A DNA stretch of 64,000 bases from Isoetes taiwanensis (Eukaryota; Streptophyta; Lycopodiopsida; Isoetales; Isoetaceae): assembly GCA_021234155.1 (NCBI GenBank), contig JAJEKV010000035.1, positions 4,418,224 through 4,482,223 on the forward strand. The letters are read 5' to 3'. The notes beneath the pieces are model-generated. The model was not told the origin of the DNA and made no database searches. It saw only the letters and a program-made list of their open reading frames with translations. This document shows positions 1 to 15,840 of this stretch, piece after piece; the stretch's first letter is position 1; each line of letters starts with the position of its first letter. Both the position numbers and the translations under genes were made by a program.

Positions 1-100
1 GTATTCTAAATTCCCAGGCTTCCATATTCCCTGACAAACCATACGCCATGTGCGAACAGAATATGGACATAGTGAGTCAAATTGGCCTCACCCCATGCCG

Positions 101-2264
101 TTAGGAAAGACTTTTAGTGAAGTTTGTGACTGCCTCCTGGAATTTGGCAACATCATTTTCTTGCACTACCTTTTTCTGCATTTCCTTTAACAGTATAGAG
201 AAATCCTGCCATGCCTTGATTTTCTTCAGGCGTGATCTACCACGATCATTTCGATCATCCTCAGCTGCAATAAGATCCTTGTAAGCTTCCCAAACACCAG
301 ATAAGTTCTCTTTCGCGGGAGGCAAAAACCTCTTAGCCTTTGGACCACACATACTGGGTTTCAGGGGAACCTTGCCGGATACCTTTGGATCTTGAAGTAT
401 TTTGTAGTGCCCACCATGAAGTCCCACATTAGATAGCACCTTTTCAACTTCATGCATGGCAGCTTCCCTAGAGCTTTGGGATGATTTATTCCAAGCAAAC
501 AGGATACTCATGTAAACCATCTTGTCTATGATTCTCAAGAAAACATGAAGGGTGCATATGTGTACTCTTTTTAGCGGAATTGGCAGAATTGGCATCAAGG
601 TTGTGTCCTTCTCTTCTCTATTTGGTGGCTCATCCTGGACACAGTCTAATGTACTCTTGTCCAACCCAGCTGAATCTCTTCTCGCATAGAGACAGTAGGG
701 ACAAGCATGAGTAGTCTTACCAACACCATGCTTCATTCTGTACATGCATTTTATTGTCTTCAAATCTGCAGCAAGATGCCATTCAACCTCGTACTCACCA
801 TATCCAGGAACTGCAAGTTTTTCTCCGATTCCGTGAGAGGCAATCATTGTGGGGATGGGTGTTTGATCAAAAACCCATTTCAGTATACTGTGATTTTCCT
901 CTGGTACCTGAAATAAACCAACCCACCAAATGTGATCTTCAGACTGGACGGAAAACTTACCATCTAGATTTGACTCTTCATTCCCTGTATTCAAAGCTCT
1001 GTTCATTAGACTCAGTGAAACCCTCTCGTACTTCTCGCCTTTCACCAATTCCATTTCATCTAGCTTCAAAACAATTCTTAGTTTGCCAGCGCACTCTTCT
1101 ACCTTCATATCATAAAATCGAACCAAAAGCTGAAGCATTGTACTTAAGTCTATCCAGCAATTGTTATTTTCATTAAGGCAGAAAGTATCACCAAACTTCG
1201 ACTTCTTCTTACCTTTGGTACAGAATGGCAATGTATCCAAATTGACACTGCTGGTCAGCTGATATATATCACCAAGAAGCTCTTGCACTTGTCTGTTTCT
1301 CGATGACCTACAAGTCCTCACACTAGTCATCCTTGGTAGTAGAATAGTTTTGGTAATGCCTTGTTGTTTAAGGCCATCCTGCAAGCATCTGAACAAAGCA
1401 ATATAAGCTTGCCTACTTATTCCGGACATGTCACACGCTTCTTGCATCGATTCTCGAGGTTTGACTGTTCCCCAACTCCCCGCAATGGTTCTTTCGTACT
1501 CTGACTTTCCTAAGTTGAATGCTACCAGGAAGCTTTAACATTCTCAATACATCATCTTTAGTAACTAATTTCTTTAATAAACGGGCAATATTAGCAGGTT
1601 TTCTCTTATTTTCTTCTGCAAGATTTGGATCAACAAGCTTTTTAATAGCCATGACCCATGACCCTTTTTTTTGAGCCTCCACCCCCAGGGGCTAATATAT
1701 TTATGGGCTTCAGGTTTCTTGCCCTCTCCCTGATCCCCAGTGGAGTTCTTTTCAAGTGTTTGACTCGCTTGTGAAGGGAATCATTTTCTTGCACAACCCT
1801 CTTCATTCCTTGCTGCAGTGATTTCATCTATGTCACCAATTTTTGATTTTCTACCTCCAATTCATTGAGCTTGCGGCATTGTTGAGACAGAAAGTAGTTC
1901 GCCTGTTGGAGCTGATTAACATCTGATAAAACTTTGCAATTGAATCCATATAAGTGGTTATACATGGCACGCAAATGTGGATCAATATTACCATTAACCA
2001 AATTATTACAGTAACCTAGTAACCATTGCTGTCCCTTACAAGCAAATTCAATAAGACCGGATGCAGAGTGGAAGTTTGGATGGGCTCAAGTGAAAGGATC
2101 ACAAGGATACAGTTGGCCTTTAGCCCAGAGGTCTATATTCATGGCTCCAGAAGCTCGCAATGCATCTTCGTCTATTGGTTGCTTCCAAGTGAACTTATTC
2201 CTGTAAGGCATGCATCCTTTTGGCACTTGCACTCTAAATTGACCCTCGGAATTAGTTTGATCCT
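101..2264 (-). pseudogene. Broken transposase-like gene, family not firmly recognised
   Basis: Read on the minus strand, one coherent protein runs from about 2264 down to 101, with a TGA near 2080, a TAG near 1828, a frame change at an A run near 1665 and another near 1530. A splice-acceptor-like TTTGTTTCAG lies just upstream of 2264, so earlier exons are likely. The N-terminal part has a glutamine- and leucine-rich stretch that looks coiled-coil. The 448-codon distal part (1447-101) has LKLDEME, then about 100 residues later AADLKTIK followed by CPYC and a His-containing helix (HICTLHVFLRIIDK). Acidic residues in this order, with a CxxC knuckle after the second, are typical of RNase H-fold (DDE-type) transposases. 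That assignment is inference from layout, not a recognised family match. Several independent breaks argue for a dead copy. Confidence 0.5.
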
Positions 2265-2383
2265 GAAACAAAAGTATTAGAACCAAGAACACTCAAAGGA
2301 ATGCAATGACAACTCGGAAAGCAAATATCTTTGCCATTGACGTTGCAAAAGACCGAGAACCGGAGCGGAGCTTAGAATTAGGA

Positions 2384-2560
2384 AGATTCTTGCCAACAAA
2401 CAGAGCGAAATTGAAAGCTATTTGCTGGCAAGAATCCGCCATAATTCGAATTCAAACAATGCTTGGGCGCGATGGCAAGATCGTTGGCGCGATGGCAAGC
2501 TCGATGGCGCGAGGGCAAGCTCGATGGCGCTGAAGCTCGATGGCTGAAGCTCCGTGGTGG
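2384..2560. repeat. Small hairpin followed by GATGGC-rich array
   Basis: A 16-base inverted repeat (2385-2400 against 2421-2436, GATTCTTGCC / GGCAAGAATC) is followed by a degenerate array of GGCGCGATGGCAAG-like units from about 2466 to 2560. The array resembles the GGCTATGGC arrays next to the fold-back hairpins at 8.6 and 48.4 kb, so this may be a weak or eroded fourth member of that family. Confidence 0.4.
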
Positions 2561-2589
2561 AAAAATGAAAATCTTAGATGTAATCATCA

Positions 2590-4450
2590 AATATTCAGGT
2601 CGTTAGGAAATAATGATTGCAAAGTTAGGTAGGAGGTTAGGTTCGGAGGGGGGGAAGTTAGGTTAGGGGAGAGTGAAAGTTAGGTATGGAGGGGGGGAAG
2701 CTAGGTTCGGGATCCTACGTGGCTGCCCCCCTAATATATTCTTACAAGGCCCTTATTTGACCTCAAAAAAACTCTAATGATAGGGCTCAAGTACCCAACC
2801 CTTCGCCTTAGACGACTGCGATGACTCGGCAATGCTGGATGCCATTAGTGCATGCTGATATCAGTCAAATGCCAGGCTGTACTGCACCATATTTCAATTT
2901 TGGAAAATGAGCAATCTGTTGTAATTTGTTTTAAGCATTGGGCTCCTTTTATTGCTTCTAATTCCAAGTAAAGTTTATCTACATTGCACTTCAAGGTTTG
3001 TCTTACAACATATGACTTCATTTTAAATTGGTTGCAATCTCCTTATATTGTGCAGTTCAATTTCTAATGACACCTTTTCTCTATATGGTTCTTACTTTTT
3101 GCCAGACGCCTTTTCTCTCTTTCTTTGATTCTAAATTTTTGTCGTAGATTCTACCCTTGCTTTGAATGAAGTGGACTCGTGCGTGCTATTAAAAAACAAG
3201 GCTCGAAACTTATGGTATGTCCAACTCCTAGGGCTGGAAACCAAAGAAATGTTTGCAGCAACAAGCCGCCATAAACCTTCTTGTAAGTTTATTCCATTTT
3301 TTGAGCAGTGCTCGTCAACACTATCAAATATCTACACCATCAAAGAATCATAAAATAGAGATTTACTCAAAACTTTCGATTTGTCCCAGGCATATACATT
3401 CCAAAGTTAACAATGTATACATTCATAGTATTGACTATGCATTTGAGTTCGATTCTCAAATACCCATACAGCGCTGGGCGAGCGCTAAATTCTTGTAAGA
3501 CTTATAAATTCTATTTTAAAGCTAAAGCACCCATAGAATATGTGAGTATTAGAATATGCGAGAATATTGCTGAGCCCATTAGTGCAAACGACCTGGTCAA
3601 AAGCCATTCTTCAATATAAAAAGCAGCAGGAAGATGCGTCCTAAAAGTGAATTCTTTCATGCTTCTTCGTTCTGAATTTCAATTGCAGCTGTAAGCTGCC
3701 AACTCTTAATTTTGATAACGACTATACATAGATTCAGCTGATGAGATAATCAAACTGTTTTTTCTTAACATGCTGTGGAAGGCAATTACATAAGCAAAAA
3801 GGTGTCGATTTCGGAGGCTATCAATGAGAGATGGGAAAAGATATGCAACATGTATACATATTCATTAAGGCTAGTATATGCAATAACTACACTCAAAATA
3901 TTTGAATAATCTGGAGTATAATCTACAAGCTTATTTTCTTTGCCTTCATAGTAACTTCTCCTACTACTACTACCATAACCAAATCGTACCACTTCCACAT
4001 GAGATGGAGCTGGACCAAGGAAATGATGGAAGTGTTCGTATGTAAATCCTAGTGTGTTCCTTCATACCTGCAATTTTGTATTCAAGATTCAATGTACATA
4101 TCAAAACCAGCCTGAGGACCTGGTGCTGCGATATCTGGCCGCCTTACAGTAAGATACATATCCTTTTCGCAGGATTCATAAATTGTATAAATAGAAAATC
4201 TAGGAGAACATGTTTTCTTCATAATCTTGGGGGCAGGTGGAGAGAAAAATGAACAGACCTCTTATCCACCACAGCATATCCTCTAACCGTTAGTCCCCTC
4301 TGTAACTCCATTGCTACCTTATACCTTTTGTTTCTGGATTCCAGTACAGATGAATGAAAATCACACGCCTGTGATTTTAAAACAACATATCAACAAAGCT
4401 TTTGGACATCTGGCTTCCTCAAAAAATCAAACCATGTCCCTCAGTCTAGA
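2590..4450. other. Gene-poor stretch with G-rich repeat and possible exon-like piece
   Basis: Bases 2640-2720 hold a degenerate G-rich repeat (GTTAGGTTCGGAGGGGGGGAA-like). Around 3900-4200 the minus strand has short open pieces (for example a peptide with FGYGSSSRRSYYEGKEN) that could be old exons, but I recognise no family and see no intact splice structure. The rest is AT-rich with nothing I can name. Confidence 0.4.
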
Positions 4451-4458
4451 AATGCCTA

Positions 4459-6609
4459 TCAAACCATCAAAAACCGGTTAACAGTTTCCTTAGATTCGTT
4501 ACTCGCCATTGAATGTGTTAGAGAGCTATTTGCATCAGATGGTACTTCCTTCACCAGCTTCTGCACCCATGATAAATCAGGCTCCATGCCACCATGAGCA
4601 AACGAAGCAGATTTCCTAAACTTGTTCAAATCAGTTCCTTGAACACCCCAGTCTGGCTTCCCAGAAGGTGATCCCCAATCAGACCATGTTGGTGAAAGTG
4701 CACAATTAAGATCCCTTGGACTCCAAGTGCCTCTTTCACGCTGCATAAGGGCAGCCTTCCTCACATTGTCCAATCCAATATCTGTAGTGATGTTAGAGGG
4801 ACGTTGCCTTTCCATTTCTGAAAGCCTGTTTGGACTGGGCCTAGGAGAGGAAATATTATGGAACAAAGCTGACTGTGTTTGAATAGCAGATTGACTAGAG
4901 TTCTGCAGAGGAGAATGGATGGAGCTTCTCTGTTGCTGTAACTGGCTTTGAAACTGACAATGCTGCAGCTGTGATGTTATCTGAGAATGCTCCTGAGGAC
5001 TCAAGTGCATGGGAGACATAACCTCTGAGGCAAATAGCTCCTGCAAATTAGTGGGTGGAATGCATAAACCTAAATTCCCATACTTGGCAATTCTGGCAGC
5101 TGAAGATCCCATAACTGCAGAACCCATAACTGCAGATCTACCGTGGCTAGGAATTGGAGAAAAATCCTCAACCAGATAGCCATCGTACTCTTGTTGCTCA
5201 TCAGCTATATCCCTAGCACTTAGAGCAGCTTTGAGTCGACTAGTATTACAAAGATGCAAAGGGGGAATACTGGGCTGAGACCATGAACCTGTCATGCATG
5301 CAGAAGGAGACAAGGGAGGTGTAGTTGCGCTAGAAGATGGAAAAGCAGAACCCATGAACGTAGATTGAAGAGGAGGGCTTCCAGGTCTTGAATCCACCGC
5401 AGAAGCAGCTAGCCTTGGGGATGACATTGCAGAGCTGACAGATACATAAAGAGGACGTAATTCTTCAGCTGTATGAGCAAAAAAACATACCCTTCTGCCA
5501 CAACCTGTGCCATCTTTGCAGAGGCGAGTTCGATACTGAGCAGGATGAAGCCAGCATTCAAAGACCCCATGAGCATATTCGCATGCATCTCCTCTTCGAC
5601 AAGCTCCTTTTCGAAAATCTGGACACGGGACACAGCTGTAGTGATACCTTCTAGGGTCCCTTCTACGAGCATTTTCCCCTGGATGAACAAATGGACATTC
5701 CGTCCAGTCATGCGAGTATGCTCTGGAGCATGGGCGAATCTTGAAAGAAAACATTCTAAATTCATCAGTTGAGTAAATGGTGTTCTTTATATCCGGCACA
5801 GATAAGATCTCCGGAGCCACCTCTTGGGTTTGAGATTTTTGAACAAGCAATTCTTCTTTTGGAGATGAAGGGGAAAACAGGGGAGAACTCCAAGCACATG
5901 AATCTGGAGATGTCGACAATGGTGATGTTGTAGATGACAACACTGGCATCATATTATATCCTGAAACGAACTCCTCGTATGGATTTTCTTCTCCCTTCAA
6001 ATGTTCTTGTTCACTTGTTTGATCCAGAAAAATAGGACAACCGTGATCAAAATCATTCAGCAAATCCCTCAGCGTATTTTTCATCTGAGGAAGCAAGGGC
6101 GAGAACTGAATAACTGTGATGGGCTTTTGTCCATCTGAATCTTGGACATTTGGATCTGCACCATTTTCCAGCAAAAGCTTAATTATTTCCAGAGCCGCTG
6201 GAGCTCCTCCTGCCGCAGCACAATGTAGAGCAGTAACATGGTCTGACTTGCTAGCTTGATTTACAAGGCCTTTGAAATTTGGCAGAGATAGAACACAAGT
6301 AACTATTTCCAGGCTTCCATACGAACAAGCAACCATTAAAGGCGTTCTTTCCTCAACAGACATTTGGTTACTGCCGATTTTTCTGCCATACCAGCCCTCC
6401 ATCTTCTCTACGCTGCAGCCCTGTTCTAGCGCTTTCTTGAAAGCCTGAATATCGTTATCTGCTGCTAGCTCAAGCAGTGAAATGTGAGGGCTTTGATCTT
6501 GCAAATGTAAATGATCCAGTGTCAAATTGTTCGGATCCTTTTCCACAACGGCAACGCTGCCGCTGTTTCTTGCCACAGGGGGCCTAAAATGCTCCGGACC
6601 TCCACACAT
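4459..6609 (-). CDS. Ankyrin plus tandem CCCH zinc-finger protein (RR-TZF family)
   Basis: Uninterrupted 716-codon gene. Two ankyrin repeats lie at about residues 88-118 and 124-156. An arginine-rich segment with [16 protein letters not shown] (306-321) leads into the two fingers: C329-X7-C337-X5-C343-X3-H347, sixteen residues, then C364-X5-C370-X4-C375-X3-H379. This spacing is the signature of the plant arginine-rich tandem CCCH proteins (Arabidopsis SZF1/SZF2 and OXS2 group), known as RNA-binding and stress-linked regulators that shuttle between nucleus and cytoplasmic granules. A Ser/Pro/Gln-rich middle and the family's C-terminal [13 protein letters not shown] motif (about 678-690) are present. 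Start at 6609 is the first ATG of the frame. A TTTTTCAG acceptor 16 bases upstream (6625-6627 on this strand) suggests an intron in the 5' UTR. An intronless CDS is normal for the family. Which paralogue it is cannot be told. Confidence 0.95.
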   Translation of the reverse strand: MCGGPEHFRPPVARNSGSVAVVEKDPNNLTLDHLHLQDQSPHISLLELAADNDIQAFKKALEQGCSVEKMEGWYGRKIGSNQMSVEERTPLMVACSYGSLEIVTCVLSLPNFKGLVNQASKSDHVTALHCAAAGGAPAALEIIKLLLENGADPNVQDSDGQKPITVIQFSPLLPQMKNTLRDLLNDFDHGCPIFLDQTSEQEHLKGEENPYEEFVSGYNMMPVLSSTTSPLSTSPDSCAWSSPLFSPSSPKEELLVQKSQTQEVAPEILSVPDIKNTIYSTDEFRMFSFKIRPCSRAYSHDWTECPFVHPGENARRRDPRRYHYSCVPCPDFRKGACRRGDACEYAHGVFECWLHPAQYRTRLCKDGTGCGRRVCFFAHTAEELRPLYVSVSSAMSSPRLAASAVDSRPGSPPLQSTFMGSAFPSSSATTPPLSPSACMTGSWSQPSIPPLHLCNTSRLKAALSARDIADEQQEYDGYLVEDFSPIPSHGRSAVMGSAVMGSSAARIAKYGNLGLCIPPTNLQELFASEVMSPMHLSPQEHSQITSQLQHCQFQSQLQQQRSSIHSPLQNSSQSAIQTQSALFHNISSPRPSPNRLSEMERQRPSNITTDIGLDNVRKAALMQRERGTWSPRDLNCALSPTWSDWGSPSGKPDWGVQGTDLNKFRKSASFAHGGMEPDLSWVQKLVKEVPSDANSSLTHSMASNESKETVNRFLMV

Positions 6610-7130
6610 CGGATCCCAACTCCGCTGAAAAATCTAAGAAATTTTTTACAACTGCAAAACGGGCAACGAGATCTTCCGGAAGCTACTAGGCCCCGTTAAA
6701 TCCTCACATTTTCGCATAGATTACTGCATAAACCAACATCTTCTTCAGAAAACTGTGAACAAGAAAAACAAACCCTAAATATCTAAACCTGCAGAATCCT
6801 TCAGTTGATTTTAACATCCATACTAGAAGATTTTTTTTACAAGCTAGAAACAGCAAATGAAGAACTTTCAGACAAAGAACTAGTTTTTTCTGCTGCTTCT
6901 TCGTTTAAAAGACGTAGTACGTATAGATTCATAAAATAAAAGCTAGAAAAATGAAAATGAAGCACTTCCGAAGCAGAGAAAACCGAGGGAGTACCTGGAA
7001 TAAAAATGCGAAGCAAATCGCCATAATTTCTCAAGATTCGAGGCAAAAACAGCTGGATTTAAGCCAAATCTTCCTTTTTCCAGAGCTGAACTAAAGCCGA
7101 AGGCCTGCCATAGCCGGACGGATTGAGAGG
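6610..7130 (-). promoter_or_regulatory. Probable 5' UTR and UTR intron of the CCCH gene
   Basis: On the minus strand a CAG acceptor at 6625-6627 lies just before the start codon. A donor-like CCAG|GTACTCCC is seen near 6990. No long coding frame with a known domain lies here. The pattern fits a transcribed leader with one intron of about 370 bases, but transcript data would be needed to fix it. Confidence 0.4.
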
Positions 7131-8490
7131 CCGATCTAGTCCGTTTTGCCCTTCGCTGCCCTTTTGCTCTCTCGAACATTCGATGCTCTGACCCGTAAAC
7201 TGGGAGAGAGACCGGCTGCGCCGGTGGCGTCATCATGGAAAGTGAACCGGCTATTCCTGCTCATCGTTTGGGCAGATCCTTTTCCGACCGTTGATGGCCT
7301 GTATAAAATACAGTATAAATATACCTTTCCGGGTCATACGGGATCCGGTCAAAACTAGCACACATTCTACTTTACATTATCCACATCTCTAGCTTCCATT
7401 TACGGTATTATTTTATATTTTATTTTTCTGTATTTAACTTTTTTGCCCACGTGGTATTGTACGTATTTCATACGCGGTTTGATATTTACTATTTACTGTG
7501 GGTAATTATTGTGTAGACGGGATTTTGGATTTGGGGATGGATTTTACTGCAGCTTTTTTGTTGCCTTTAATGGGCATGCTTAATTTTCACGGCGCTGGGG
7601 TTCACACGTGGCATGGACAGCTGGGGTGAATCTAATACATTGTCAGTGTGTATTGGACGGCTGAGGATGCGTCCAAGACTGCATGGCATATATGTTAGAC
7701 GTTTAGGTCTTTGTCGGTCTGTTTGTTTGTCTTTTCTTTACCTCGTTTTTTTTTCCCCTTCTTTTAAACCTCCACCTTTAAAAGTGTGTTGTGTTGCATT
7801 TTTTTATTTGACATAGTCAAAAAATCGTGCTTTATATCCCCGTCAATGTTCTACTCTTAACTGCCCTCTTTTAGTCTCTCTCTCTCTCTCTCTCTTTTAG
7901 TCAAGAATCCGACGTGGCAGTCAACGTCTCTCCCTTATTACTAGTTACAGCTTACCTTCTCACTTTACCTTTGGGTCAACAAACGTGTTTTCCCTCATCT
8001 CTTTGGCATTTAAAATTTGCATCCTCTGGATAAGCTTGATAGCCATATTATTGTCTAGTTGCTCTTGATCATGCAAATCATGATGCATCATTTAAGATTC
8101 TCGACTGTCCGTTTTGACATCTCTGGCTGATCTTCTATGTCAATTGCGTAGCCTCCTCAGTATATATGAAAACTAGTGATTGTTAAGAATCTATTACGTG
8201 CCATGATTGAACTGCACATCTAAAGTTCCATTTGCAGTAATTTCCATTGTGTATTCTAGACTGGTCTCATCTACTTGAACTTGGATCTTTAGTTTATGCC
8301 ATTTGGTTAAAATATTATTATCTGTCTTTACTAGCAGTAGGGCAAGCTTGGGGCAAAGGGTTGGGGGCGGGATTTAAAAGAAGAAGGGTTTTATTTCTAT
8401 TGTGGTATGTTGCCATTAGTTCTTATTGTCTAAGAGTTACCTTCACCTTAGTTCCTAAAATTTTAAACAATTCATGTTGCATGTTCTTTT
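7131..8490. promoter_or_regulatory. Upstream region of the CCCH gene with CACGTG boxes
   Basis: No recognisable gene. CCCACGTGG at 7446-7454 and ACACGTGGC at 7604-7612 are G-box/ABRE-like elements, about 840-1000 bases upstream of the CCCH start codon. They would fit the stress regulation known for this family, but their use is inference. A (CT)n run lies near 7879-7896. Confidence 0.35.
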
Positions 8491-8493
8491 TGT

Positions 8494-9055
8494 CGTAAAC
8501 CACGAGTACCCCGTGGTTTCCGCATTTTTTCCTGTATTATTTATTTCAGGTAACTTATTCGTTTACCTACTCTAAGCGGCGCCGCTCAGGCCGCTCAAAC
8601 CTAGTCTACGAGCAGCATTAGCTATGGCGGACTCTTCAATGGCTATGGCAAGAAGCTTCAACCGATGGCAGCGGCTATGGCGACAAGTTATGGCTATGGC
8701 AGAGCGACATCCCAGCTTCTTCATCGCAGATCCGGCATCCTTCCTAATGGCGTAGACCCAATCCTTCTGCTTCATCTTCTTTCTTCCTTCTACAAATCCG
8801 GCAACATGCTTAGAGCAGGGTTTTTGTTCAGAGCAGGGCCATCTGCTCCTCGCTTGCCATCACTGCAGAGCATCACTGCCGCCATCAACTGAGCCGCCGC
8901 CGCCGCACTACAGAGCATGAGCAGATTCTTGCAATGGTTCTTGCATTGGCGGCCATCACTGCTGAGCCGCCGGAATGCTCTGCTTTTGCGAAATTGGACA
9001 TTGTTGTTGCTGACGTGGACAAATTTCCGGAAACCACGGGTACACGTGGCTTACG
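8494..9055. mobile_element. TIR-bounded non-coding element (fold-back family, copy 1)
   Basis: The left end 8494-8532 (CGTAAACCACGAG...) is matched in inverted orientation by 9025-9055 (...CACGTGGCTTACG), giving terminal inverted repeats of about 30 bases with small differences. The interior is GC-rich, with repeated GGCTATGGC and GATCCGGCA-like units and no credible transposase. The element abuts the large hairpin at 9059-9189, an arrangement repeated at 39.5 and 48.3 kb. Confidence 0.6.
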
Positions 9056-9058
9056 TTT

Positions 9059-9189
9059 GGGAACGTTCCACCAATCGGTGGCTTCCAGGTGGGAACCGGC
9101 TAGCGGCGCCGCCACTCGCGGCTCCGCCGCTCGTGGCAGCGCCGCCAGCCGGTTCCCACCTGGAAACCACCTCTTGGTGGAACGTTTCC
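9059..9189. repeat. Large GC-rich fold-back hairpin
   Basis: Arms of about 51 bases (9059-9111 and 9139-9189) match at roughly nine bases in ten, with a short GC-rich loop. Core arm sequence includes CCAGGTGGGAACCGGCT. It lies three bases from the right TIR of the neighbouring element. The arms share the GGTTTCC word with that TIR, suggesting a common origin. Confidence 0.8.
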
Positions 9190-9199
9190 TAATACTAAA

Positions 9200-9980
9200 A
9201 TTTTCTATGTACACCTCCTCAAGTTGGTTGGTTATAAGAAAAGGAAGTGTGTATATCTTGGAGCTTTATAGGAATTCATATCACACCAACTTATGTAAAG
9301 ATTATTTATAGCATCATGTATAATTTCTTGGCATGTTATGGAAGATGTTATTTTTTTATTTGGAAAAAAAAATAAAAATTCACAAATCACTAGCAGGCTC
9401 ATGAATAACACATAAACCATTAAATATAGCACATTCCATAACACACCAAAACAAAACATTTCAAATGTTTTTTTCTTCAATACTAGGAAGTCCTATGCTC
9501 TAGCACAGTCCAACAGATTCTACCAATTATGTTATGTCATTGAAAGGCTCGTCCAATATCAAGCTTGGGCGCAACTAAACAATAGGGATAAAAAACACAT
9601 ACTAGAATCACAGCCATAAATTGTTCATACTGTAAATCATTACAACTTGTCAAATTATTGAATCCAAAATATTGCCAAATACTCAAAGCAACTGTTGTTT
9701 ATTATTCATCAAATGAAGGAACTACCAGAACATACAAATACACATTATCAGACATACAAATACATGTTATCTACATCCCATTGAGAAGTTTTATCTGTTA
9801 AGATTAAAACAAAGGACTTGCAAAATAATCATCATCATTTCTCTCAGTGAAATAGGCTGGAAGATCCGCTCAGAAATGCAGTTTCCATGAGGCAATCAGA
9901 AAACAGAAGTTAAAAAACAAATACGTCTATTCAAGAACTTGTATTTGTTATTGTACACCCTGAGTAGTACCTTAAATCCT
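9200..9980. other. AT-rich interval, nothing recognised
   Basis: AT-rich sequence between the hairpin and the PPR fragment. Short frames only, no domain, no clear repeat structure. Confidence 0.4.
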
Positions 9981-9984
9981 TTGT

Positions 9985-10430
9985 AAATCATTTCTTTCAA
10001 AATTCTTTCTCTTCCATTAAGCCTGATGCACTTAGCCAATATGCCAGCTTAGTCCAGGATTCAGCCCCAGGTTTCCTTCCACAACTCTCTAATTGTAATA
10101 AAAAATTGAAAGCTTCTTCAAGCATATCCATTATTTGACATGCATAAATCATAAACAAGATCATCTTGTCATCTGGAACAAATCCTACACCCATAAAATT
10201 GTAAAAGGCTTTCCTTGAAGCTATGAAACACTTGGCATCTGATCTAACACCTTTGATTACCATGAGATGAGATCAAAAACTCTTTGGGCATCATTCACCT
10301 CCATTTCCTCCCATAGCTATTTATCAATACTAGAGGGTATCCTTTTATTTCCATCTCACTAAATAGCTTCTTTGCATCCATGGTAAATCCATGTATGATG
10401 TCTTTCCTTACTAGCCTTATATAATCACAA
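9985..10430 (-). pseudogene. Pentatricopeptide-repeat (PPR) gene fragment
   Basis: The minus strand encodes pieces typical of plant PPR proteins: AKKLFSEMEIKGY near 10370, and an 88-codon open frame 10263-9997 with FVPDDKMILFMIYACQIMDMLEEAF-like text (about residues 28-53) followed by LESCGRKPGAESWTKLAYWLSASGLMEE (about 58-85). The A/L/G pattern at 35-residue spacing is clear. Frame changes and stops separate the pieces, and no full-length PPR array or organelle targeting peptide is present, so this is a remnant. PPR proteins act in RNA processing in plastids and mitochondria. The fragment is too short for a subclass. Confidence 0.6.
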
Positions 10431-10496
10431 GGCAAGGCTCAAACCACTCTTCATCGAGTGAGCATTCTAGAAACTGAAGGCATAACAGGAATAAGA

Positions 10497-14050
<3,554 letters not shown>

Positions 14051-14635
14051 CTTCTTTTTTTTTTCAAGGTAATTTTGGTAGTTCGATTGGAAAGGGTGAA
14101 TAAGTATCGGCTATTATTATAGTGGATGTTCAAATAAGGAGGGGTTGTATCGAATATAATACATACTTCGATTTTCATGTGCGAAAACTTTAGCTTGTAG
14201 GCATAGAGAACATTATATAGGATCTTATAAACAGAAAATGCTGCCCTTTACAAGAGTTTCTAGTCCCTTTTTCTGAACTCATTAAGAACGTCTAGCAAAT
14301 CCCTCCTCTTAGGATTCATAGCCAGCTATTGATTTCCATCAAATAAATTTTAAAATTTTAACAAAGCAAACAAACAGTTTTAAACCAACAAGCTTTATTC
14401 AACACGCACATGCCAAATCTAATCACTCTGAGACATTTGATGCGACAAGTATCTTAGATGGACTTATAGAATCTATAGAGATTATAATAAAGGGGTGAGA
14501 ATTGAAGGCTGCTTCAGATATCATGACGTGGACCTACATATAATCCTTCATTCTTGGTTAGAAACTACAAAGCACTGAGATGTACACAAAGCGTCTAATA
14601 AAATAAATATTATAATAATATAGTTCACTACAAAC
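14051..14635. other. AT-rich interval, possible continuation of plastid DNA
   Basis: No gene recognised. The first part may still be the plastid spacer after the tRNA-like remnant. The later part is AT-rich nuclear-looking sequence. Confidence 0.3.
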
Positions 14636-14639
14636 CCAT

Positions 14640-15310
14640 GGAAGCAGGGGCATGAACAAGAAAATTGAGATGACAATTAGGAGGCAGCGCTAAAGAGGCC
14701 ATAGAAGTAAAAAACTGAGAGCAAGATTGCATGTTGGCGGTGGTAACCATGGAGGCCAAAATGCATGATTCCAATTACGGGACTGAATTACAAAGAAAAC
14801 CAACTGATGCCATACACCTTTGGAAAACTTACTACAAAAACTTTCCAAAAGCACCAAAAATCGCTCAAAACGGACACCCAGGTGGGAGATATCTGAGATA
14901 GAAATAATGCTAAAACTGACGGTAACTATGGAGGCCAAAATAGATGATCCCAATTCCGGGACTGAATTAGAGATAAAATTACCTGATACCATACACCCTC
15001 GGAAAGCTTACTATAATGGCTTTTCAACACACTAAAAATCGCTTGAAACGGACAGCCGAGAAGGGAGATATCTGAGATTGAAGCAGCGCCAAAACCCTAG
15101 CCCCAGTGAGTTGCGCCATCACCAAATCAGCCAAGCCTTTATCTAATATTCACATACAACCACACAATCTCTATTTTTTTTTTTTGAAAATCATCGGCCA
15201 AGAAGAGGTGCACTCTAGAAATACTATTTATTACAGTCAAACGAATACATCAACCAAATCATAGCAAAACCATACTGAAAAGCGTACAAAAAACACAAAG
15301 GAAACCCCCT
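14640..15310 (-). repeat. Dispersed repeat E1, copy 1, with internal duplication
   Basis: Matches 55651-56190 in inverted orientation: both contain the CTAGAGTGCACC word followed by an A/T run, CAGATATCTCCC, and a GCCCCTGCTTCCATGG word at the far end. Within this copy a segment with ATGGAGGCCAAAAT and CGGGACTGAATTA occurs twice (about 14747-14905 and 14929-15080). Non-coding. A third, partial copy is at 27487-27640. Confidence 0.65.
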
Positions 15311-15344
15311 GTTATTGTGTTATTTGTTTGTCTAAATGAATATA

Positions 15345-15840
15345 TAGTACAATAACAGGGAGTTCCAGGGGGATTTAAAATGAATACAAATATGAAATTC
15401 TTGAAATTATAGACCATATATCCCTAAACATTTGAATGGGTCATTATAATTAAAAAAGAAAAAAAAAACATTCAACATACAAAATAATCACGTTAGCTCA
15501 CTAGATGTATTGGTTAAAGTAGTCTTATTAGGATATTGAGTTATTTTGGTAGAGGTTTGAGCCCCTGTATTTTATATTCTGAAATCTTACGCAATGCCGC
15601 ATATAGGTTCGATATACCCTCAAAATCTTAAGTGAACTTGTATTTCATATTTCAAAATCATAGGCACACCCAATCATGAATAACTATAAGTGAAACGAGA
15701 GGTGCCCAGAGGCCCCAATATACGATCTGGGCTGTAGGATCATGGATCCGACGACTGTGGTAGTCCATGGTGCATTAGGGCCTGATAGATCCGACGACTA
15801 TGGTAGTCTAAGGTGCACCTCGTTTAGAATATGTAGATTA
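15345..15840 (-). repeat. Dispersed repeat E2, copy 1
   Basis: Reverse complement aligns over about 450 bases with 31690-32060: shared words include the CACAGTCGT/CGGATC segment, GCCTCTGGGCACCTCTCGTTTC, CCTATGATTTTGAAAT and AACCTCTACCAAAA. It ends in TCCAGGGGGATTTAAA next to a CAATAACAGGG end motif. No coding capacity is seen. It lies head to head with the E1 copy. Confidence 0.7.

Noticed and set aside
5409-5772. Frames of 99-118 codons inside the CCCH gene
   Set aside because: They are shifted or opposite-strand readings of the zinc-finger coding region.
8572-9311. Overlapping frames on both strands across the 8.5-9.2 kb hairpin
   Set aside because: Open frames come from GC-rich repeat and hairpin symmetry; peptides are repeats with no domain.
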